DNA of 64,000 nucleotides. Origin: Marinobacter vinifirmus (GTDB lineage: Bacteria; Pseudomonadota; Gammaproteobacteria; Pseudomonadales; Oleiphilaceae). Numbering within the stretch: the first letter of the stretch is position 1; the number at the start of each line of letters is the position of its first letter. Under the pieces are notes generated by a model. It searched no databases. It was not told the origin of the DNA and saw only the letters and a list, made by a program, of their open reading frames with translations. The translations under genes and the position numbers were made by a program. The DNA lies in assembly GCF_002258215.1 (NCBI RefSeq), contig NZ_NEFY01000001.1, forward strand, positions 1 through 64,000, written 5' to 3'. This document shows, piece after piece, positions 59,107 through 64,000 of this stretch.

Positions 59107-59288
59107 GGGCCGGGAACGCCCTTCCGGAAATTTCGCAGGCCATGGATGGCCGGAGAGAAGCGCACAGGGGTGAGGCAAGCGTTTATGAAGCTAAGCTTCA
59201 TGCGTAGCCGAACGACAGCAATCTATGATTGCTGGCTGGACCCGCTTGCGGGTGCTTGTAGCGGTTTCCGGAAGGGCGTTCCCGGTTC
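59107..59288. repeat. Long inverted-repeat element sharing a core with the dapB-carA element
   Basis: Arms 59110-59130 and 59265-59285 are perfect 21-bp complements. The interior shares GGCCATGGATGGCC, an AAGCGC segment and GCTTGTAGCGG with the element at 6829-6940. Here it also carries three extra hairpins (ATGAAG/CTTCAT, AGCAATC/GATTGCT, CCCGC/GCGGG). The arm sequences differ between the two copies but each is self-complementary. It lies inside the ast gene cluster. Confidence 0.85.
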
Positions 59289-59341
59289 AGCACCGGTCGG
59301 CTAACGACGTTGTATGTCTTACCGGAAGAGGGAGCAAGCCC

Positions 59342-60355
59342 ATGTGGCGAGTCCGTCCAGCAAAACTGGATGACCTGCAACAAATACTGGACATAGCCGG
59401 AACCCAGGGCGCCAGGCTATCTTCTACGCTACCCAAAACCGAACACCGCCTGGCCGAACGCATCAGCCACGCCCAGGCGTCTCTCGCCGCCCCGGCTCCC
59501 AAAACCCCACGGCGCATCCTGCTGGTGCTGGAAAATACCGAAACTGGCCAGATAGCAGGTACCGCCGGCATAGACAGCCGCGCCGGCAACGGCGAACCCT
59601 TCTACAACTACCGCCGCGACCACCTGATCCACGCCTCCCACGAACTGGGCACCTCCCGGCGAGTCGAGGTGCTTTACCCCAGCCACGGACTAACCGATCA
59701 CACCTTGCTGTGCGCCTTCAGCCTTCGCCCCGAACTGCGCGAGACGACCGCTTTCGAGCTGCTCTCCCGGGCCCGGATGCTGTTCATTGCCAGCCACCGG
59801 GACTGGTTCAGCTCGCGCATGGTGGTGGAAATTCAGGGCGTTCAGAACGAAGACGGCAGCGTACCCTTCTGGGACAGCCTGGGCCGGCACTTCTTCAACA
59901 TGGACTTTGAAACCGCAGACCAGTACTCCGGCCAGCTCAGCAAAACCTTTATCGCCGAGCTGATGCCGCCCAACCCCATCTACGTCACCCTGCTGAGCGA
60001 CGCCGCCCAGGCCGCCATCGGCCAGCCCCACCGCCAGACCCAGGCAAATTACGAGTTGCTTCAGCAGGAAGGCTTCCTGCCGGGTAATTACCTGGATATC
60101 TTTGATGGCGGGCCGGTTCTGGAGGCTCGCACGGATGGCCTGCGAACCCTGATCACCAGCCACCCGAAAACCCTGCATGGCAGCCACGACGAACATGGTG
60201 AAACCTGCCTGGTTGCGGCCGGTGAAGGTGAGCATTTCCGGTGCCTGCTTACCCCGATGGCAGAAACCCTCACCGACGATGTGAAAGTGCCGGTCAGTGC
60301 CTGGAAGGGGCTGGAAAAGAGTGCCGGCGACCGGGTAAGGATCTCTCCGCTATGA
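59342..60355 (+). CDS. aruF: Arginine/ornithine N-succinyltransferase alpha subunit (AruF-like)
   Basis: The first of two AstA-family proteins; in Pseudomonas AruF and AruG form a heteromer that succinylates arginine and ornithine in the first step of the pathway. The 337-residue protein starts at the ATG at 59342, giving MWRVRPAKLDDLQQI. It has family blocks NYRRDHLIHASHELG, VVEIQGVQNEDG, PFWDSLGRHFF and FIAELMPPNPIYV. The upstream in-frame extension would run into the repeat element and is rejected. aruG starts 25 bases later. Confidence 0.9.
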   Translation: MWRVRPAKLDDLQQILDIAGTQGARLSSTLPKTEHRLAERISHAQASLAAPAPKTPRRILLVLENTETGQIAGTAGIDSRAGNGEPFYNYRRDHLIHASHELGTSRRVEVLYPSHGLTDHTLLCAFSLRPELRETTAFELLSRARMLFIASHRDWFSSRMVVEIQGVQNEDGSVPFWDSLGRHFFNMDFETADQYSGQLSKTFIAELMPPNPIYVTLLSDAAQAAIGQPHRQTQANYELLQQEGFLPGNYLDIFDGGPVLEARTDGLRTLITSHPKTLHGSHDEHGETCLVAAGEGEHFRCLLTPMAETLTDDVKVPVSAWKGLEKSAGDRVRISPL

Positions 60356-60380
60356 CCACGAAAAAGGGGAGGGCACCAAC

Positions 60381-61439
60381 ATGCTGTTGATCCGGCCACT
60401 GCAGGAAAACGACCTGGATGCCCTGTATGCCATGGCGCAGAATGCCGGCAAAGGCCTGACCACACTACCGGCAGACACGGAGCTGCTGCAACGCAAGATC
60501 GACCGTGCCCGGGACTCCTTCAGCCAGCGTTGTGCCCCGGAGGCGGGCCTTTACCTGTTTGCGCTGGAAGACACCGAAACCGGGCGGGCGGTGGGCATCA
60601 GCGGCATCGAAGCCCGGGTGGGGCTCGAGGAAGTATTCTACAACTATCGCCTGAGCCTGACGGTAAACGCCTCCCGCGAACTGGGTGTGCACGTGCGGAC
60701 GCCCACCCTGCACCTGTCTAACGACATGACCGACACCACCGAAATCTGCTCTTTGCTGCTGGCAGACAATTACAAGGGCGGCGGCAACGGGTTGTTACTG
60801 TCCCGCTGCCGGTTCATGTTCCTGGACGAATTTCGCAAGCATTTCTCCGACAAGGTGTTCGCAGAAATGCGTGGCGTGTCGGATGCCAATGGCCAGAGCC
60901 CCCTGTGGGATGCCCTTGGCAGCAAGTTCTTCGACATGGAGTTCAGCCAGGCGGACCGGCTTTCCGGCCTGGGCAATAAGTCTTTCATTGCTGAACTGAT
61001 GCCGAAATACCCCATTTACTTGCCCATGCTGCCCGACAGCGCCCGGGCGGTGATTGGCCGGGTGCACGACAACACCCTGCCGGCCCTGAAGATGCTGGAA
61101 GCCGAGGGCTTCAACTTTAACGGCATGGTCGATATCTTCGACGGCGGCCCGGTGGTGGAAGCCTTTATTCACAACATCCGCAGCATCCGCGAATCCGTCA
61201 ACCGGCACGCCATGGTGGTGAGTAAACCGGTCGATCTCGATGTGCCGCCGGAGCAGCGGGTGATGATCTCCAACCGCTCGTTCCGGGATTTCCGGGTAAC
61301 CACCATTCCCGTGGACTGCATCGAGCCGGATACCATCCGGTTGCCCCGGGATGTGGCAGATGCGCTTCGGGTAGAGTCCGGAGACCCGGTTCGGCTGGCG
61401 CCCCTGAAAGATCAATTACGAATTCCGCACCGAAGGTGA
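60381..61439 (+). CDS. aruG: Arginine N-succinyltransferase beta subunit (AruG-like)
   Basis: The second AstA-family subunit, 352 residues, opening [19 protein letters not shown]. It contains the family motifs [55 protein letters not shown] and FDGGPVVEA. Its identity to AruF is clear over the core, which suggests an old duplication. It lies between aruF (25 bases) and astB (5 bases). Confidence 0.93.
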   Translation: MLLIRPLQENDLDALYAMAQNAGKGLTTLPADTELLQRKIDRARDSFSQRCAPEAGLYLFALEDTETGRAVGISGIEARVGLEEVFYNYRLSLTVNASRELGVHVRTPTLHLSNDMTDTTEICSLLLADNYKGGGNGLLLSRCRFMFLDEFRKHFSDKVFAEMRGVSDANGQSPLWDALGSKFFDMEFSQADRLSGLGNKSFIAELMPKYPIYLPMLPDSARAVIGRVHDNTLPALKMLEAEGFNFNGMVDIFDGGPVVEAFIHNIRSIRESVNRHAMVVSKPVDLDVPPEQRVMISNRSFRDFRVTTIPVDCIEPDTIRLPRDVADALRVESGDPVRLAPLKDQLRIPHRR

Positions 61440-61444
61440 GAGAG

Positions 61445-62785
61445 ATGGCAACACACGCAGTTGAAGCGAACTTCGACGGCCTGGTCGGCCCTACCCATAA
61501 TTACGCCGGGTTGTCCTGGGGTAACGTGGCGTCGAAGTCTAACGTGAACGCCGTGTCCAACCCCAAAGAGGCGGCTCTGCAGGGCCTTGCCAAGATGAAA
61601 AAACTGGCAGACAGGGGCTATGTGCAGGCGGTGCTGCCGCCCCACGAGCGGCCCCATATTCCCACCCTGCGGGCCCTGGGCTTTGCCGGCAGCGACCGGC
61701 AGGTTCTGGAACAGGCTGCGCAGGCGGATCCGGCCATCCTGGCGGCGGTGTCGTCTGCCTCGGCCATGTGGACCGCCAATGCCGCCACGGTATCGCCAAG
61801 CGCCGATACCGCAGACCACCGCGTGCACTTCACCCCGGCCAACCTGAGTGCCAAGTTCCATCGCTCCATCGAACATAAGGTGACGGGCCGGGCCCTGAAA
61901 GCCATCTTCACCGATGAAAGCTATTTCGCCCACCATCCGGCCCTGCCATCCGTCAGTCACTTTGGTGACGAAGGTGCCGCCAACCATACCCGTTTGTGTG
62001 CTGGTTATGGCGACCCCGGAGTTGAGTTGTTTGTGTATGGCCAGGCGGCGTTCAATGAAAGCGCGCCGGCACCGGTGAAGTACCCGGCCCGGCAGACGCT
62101 GGAGGCCTCCCGGGCGATTGCAAGGTTGCACGGGCTGGACGACCGCCATGCGGTATTCGCCCAGCAGAACCCGGCGGCCATTGATGCCGGCGTGTTCCAC
62201 AACGATGTGATTGCGGTGGGTAATGGTAGCTGCCTGTTCTACCACGAGCTGGCGTTTCTGGATGAAGGCGGAGTGCTGTCGGATATCCGGGCGCGTTTGG
62301 CCGGAACCGAGCTGCAACCGGTGCGGGTCTCAGCGGCAGAGGTGCCGATTGAAGATGCCGTGGCGTCTTACCTGTTCAACAGCCAGTTGCTGAATACCCC
62401 GGACGGCATGTTGCTGGCGGTGCCGGGCGAGTGCCGGGAGGTAGCGTCGGTCAGCCGTTACCTGGACAGCCTGCTGCAACAGAATGGCCCCATTACCGCA
62501 GTGGAAGTGTTCGATGTAAAGCAGTCCATGCGCAACGGCGGCGGCCCGGCCTGCTTGCGCTTGCGGGTGGCTCTACGGGACGACGAGTTAAAGGCCATCA
62601 ACCACGGTGTGATCTTTACCGACGAGCTGTACAACCGCCTGACGACGTGGGTGGAAGGCCATTACCGGGATGAGCTCAGCCAGCAGGACCTGGCAGACCC
62701 CATGTTGCTTGAAGAAGTACGCAAGGCACTGGATGAGTTGACCGGTATTCTCGGGCTGGGCTCGATCTACGATTTCCAGCTGTGA
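61445..62785 (+). CDS. astB: N-succinylarginine dihydrolase
   Basis: AstB hydrolyses succinylarginine to succinylornithine, ammonia and CO2. The 446-residue protein starts at the ATG at 61445 (AGGTG upstream). It has the guanidino-group fold with [18 protein letters not shown] at the start, [14 protein letters not shown] with the catalytic His, and nucleophile Cys370 in [13 protein letters not shown]. It is the last ast gene in the window; astD and astE are not adjacent. The convergent tetR gene ends 6 bases away. Confidence 0.95.
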   Translation: MATHAVEANFDGLVGPTHNYAGLSWGNVASKSNVNAVSNPKEAALQGLAKMKKLADRGYVQAVLPPHERPHIPTLRALGFAGSDRQVLEQAAQADPAILAAVSSASAMWTANAATVSPSADTADHRVHFTPANLSAKFHRSIEHKVTGRALKAIFTDESYFAHHPALPSVSHFGDEGAANHTRLCAGYGDPGVELFVYGQAAFNESAPAPVKYPARQTLEASRAIARLHGLDDRHAVFAQQNPAAIDAGVFHNDVIAVGNGSCLFYHELAFLDEGGVLSDIRARLAGTELQPVRVSAAEVPIEDAVASYLFNSQLLNTPDGMLLAVPGECREVASVSRYLDSLLQQNGPITAVEVFDVKQSMRNGGGPACLRLRVALRDDELKAINHGVIFTDELYNRLTTWVEGHYRDELSQQDLADPMLLEEVRKALDELTGILGLGSIYDFQL

Positions 62786-62791
62786 CAGGCA

Positions 62792-63424
62792 TCAGCTGGC
62801 AATAGAGCGGGTGAGCATGTCCATGGTGTGATGAATCAGGTTGTCGGCGGGAAAGTCCGGGTTTTCCCCCGCTTCTGCCTGGCACAGCATGATCACCCCG
62901 TGCAGGGCGCCGCGCAGATACAACGCGGTCTGGGCCGGCGAGGTGATGCGCTCCCGGCTCATTGTGCCATCCTCAAGGCCTTTGTGGATGGCCGCTTCCA
63001 TCAGTTGCATCAGCTCGTTCCTGGAACACATCATCTCCGACGCCTGTTCCTGCTCAGCCTCTGCCATGGCGGTTGAGGCCTTGGTCAGGGCCGAAAAGTA
63101 ATCCGGCTCTTCCCGGTAAAACCGGTAGTAGGCATCTCCCATGGCGCGGATCTGGGCCAGCCCGGTATCTGCCGCTGTGCGTGCCTGCTCGAACCGGGCG
63201 ACCAGGCTCTGGCCGGCCCGCAGCATGATGCCCCGCTGAATCGCCGCCTTATCCTTGAAGTACACATACAGCAACGCGCGGCTCAGGCTGGCGGTACGGG
63301 CGATGTCGTCCATGGAGGTGCGATCGTAGCCTTTCTCGGAAAACACCAGCTCGGCGGCGTCCAGAATGGCATCGTACCTTGCCTGTTTTTCCCGTTCCCT
63401 GCGTGTTTTCAACGGCTCGTTCAT
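62792..63424 (-). CDS. TetR family transcriptional regulator
   Basis: A 210-residue repressor. The N-terminal helix-turn-helix (about residues 37-59, TSMDDIARTASLSRALLYVY) is typical, with the TetR signature helices 1 (AILDAAELVFSEKGYDRTS) before it. The C-terminal ligand/dimer domain has many Met, Gln and Glu residues, with no predictable ligand. It is divergent from a membrane-fusion protein gene, with palindromes between them, so it probably represses that efflux system and itself. Confidence 0.92.
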   Translation of the reverse strand: MNEPLKTRREREKQARYDAILDAAELVFSEKGYDRTSMDDIARTASLSRALLYVYFKDKAAIQRGIMLRAGQSLVARFEQARTAADTGLAQIRAMGDAYYRFYREEPDYFSALTKASTAMAEAEQEQASEMMCSRNELMQLMEAAIHKGLEDGTMSRERITSPAQTALYLRGALHGVIMLCQAEAGENPDFPADNLIHHTMDMLTRSIAS

Positions 63425-63485
63425 GGTGCTTCCGGTGTTGTGGTCATGGCCTGAATGATAACTGATAGAGGATAAAAGCCGATTA

Positions 63486-63516
63486 TTGACAATTTGTCAA
63501 AGAGTGACATGATGTC
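63486..63516. promoter_or_regulatory. Palindromic operator between tetR and the efflux gene
   Basis: TTGACAA-T-TTGTCAA (63486-63500) is a perfect 7-bp inverted repeat and overlaps a TTGACA -35 for the efflux gene. GACAT-G-ATGTC (63506-63516) is a second perfect palindrome beside it. Together they make a likely TetR binding region. Confidence 0.7.
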
Positions 63517-63590
63517 GGGAAAACAACGGCGGCTTCTGACGGAAACAGGCGCCAACAAATCATCTATTCAGGGAACGGGGCTGACCAGTC

Positions 63591-64000
63591 ATGTCTCTCT
63601 TCGTGCGTTCATTGCCAATAACTCTGGCCAGCATGCTGCTGGCTGTCGTGTCTTTATCCGGCTGCAACAGCAGTGCCTCCGAACAGGCTGCAGACCAGCC
63701 GGTATCGGTTCGGGTGGCCGAGGTAACCGGTGGCCAGGTGGTGGAAATTCCGCTGCGCTTCTCCGGTATTGTGCGGGCGGCCCAACGGGCCACCCTGACT
63801 TTTCAGGTGAGCGGTACGCTGAAAGAGCGACCGGTGGAACTGGGGCAGACAGTGAAAGCCGGAGATGTGCTGGCCAGTGTGTATAACCCGGCCCTGGAAC
63901 CGGCAAGGGATTCTGCTGCGGCCCGGCTGGATGAACTGAAAACCCAGTACGACCAGGCCCAGCGGGAATGGGAGCGTTCCAGCCGCTTGCACCAGCGCGG
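63591..64000 (+). CDS. RND efflux membrane-fusion lipoprotein, N-terminal part
   Basis: The gene runs off the window. From the ATG at 63591 it reads MSLFVRSLPITLASMLLAVV then SLSGCNS, a lipoprotein signal with lipobox LSGC. The next part has VSVRVAEVTGGQVVEIPLRF and then FQVSGTLKERPVELGQTVKA, the barrel-sandwich (lipoyl-like) opening of periplasmic adaptor subunits, and the start of a helical hairpin (YDQAQREWERSSRLHQR). It should carry drugs or lipids with an RND pump encoded next. It is divergent from tetR. Confidence 0.85.
   Translation, partial: MSLFVRSLPITLASMLLAVVSLSGCNSSASEQAADQPVSVRVAEVTGGQVVEIPLRFSGIVRAAQRATLTFQVSGTLKERPVELGQTVKAGDVLASVYNPALEPARDSAAARLDELKTQYDQAQREWERSSRLHQR

Noticed and set aside
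59225-59341. Longer N-terminus for AruF
   Set aside because: It would translate the repeat element, and the ATG at 59342 matches the normal family start.

Overview
The window is a chromosomal segment of a gammaproteobacterium, most likely Marinobacter or a close relative. Three things suggest this: the Pseudomonas-like gene order fur-recN-grpE-dnaK-dnaJ-dapB-carAB-greA-yhbY-ftsH-folP-glmM-tpiA-secG-tRNA-Leu-rimP-nusA-infB-rbfA-truB-rpsO-pnp, the paired AruF/AruG arginine succinyltransferases, and a DcaP-like porin beside DUF3015 and DUF4105 proteins. The genus is inferred from gene order and protein resemblance, not from a database search.

Bases 1-27300 are the conserved housekeeping half. 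It opens with the end of fur, then SOS-controlled recN with two perfect LexA boxes and a heat-shock grpE/dnaK/dnaJ block with sigma-32-like promoters. dapB, carAB and greA follow, then ftsH-folP-glmM-tpiA-secG, a tRNA-Leu(GAG), and the rimP-nusA-infB-rbfA-truB-rpsO-pnp transcription, translation and RNA-decay block. Leader hairpins that look regulatory precede carA, rimP and pnp. rlmE, which usually sits between yhbY and ftsH, is missing.

Bases 27300-42000 hold envelope and transport genes: a DUF4105 protein overlapping a lipoprotein alpha/beta hydrolase, a DUF3015 protein, a TRL-like lipoprotein with a frameshifted start, a complete Liv branched-chain amino acid ABC transporter, a membrane TPR protein, a MarR regulator with a palindromic operator, a Lon-family protease and a CnoX-type thioredoxin/TPR chaperone. 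The marR/lon gap is packed with palindromic and CCACGAA-type repeats.

Bases 42200-46600 carry the most unusual unit: an AT-richer pair encoding a 1086-residue lipoprotein and an outer-membrane beta-barrel whose start codon overlaps the lipoprotein stop. I do not recognise either family.

Bases 46600-64000 are metabolic and accessory: a KamA-type radical SAM enzyme, pyruvate dehydrogenase aceE-aceF, an orphan YefM/Phd antitoxin, an Old Yellow Enzyme-family reductase, a 36-residue ORF, a DcaP-like porin, a DnaQ/GIY-YIG (UvrC-like) fusion nuclease, an arginine succinyltransferase gene set (astC-aruF-aruG-astB, without astD or astE), and a TetR regulator divergent from the start of an RND membrane-fusion lipoprotein.

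The main structural theme is a family of long intergenic inverted repeats (dapB-carA and astC-aruF share a core) plus CCACGAA/CCACGGAA repeats at three loci near gene ends.
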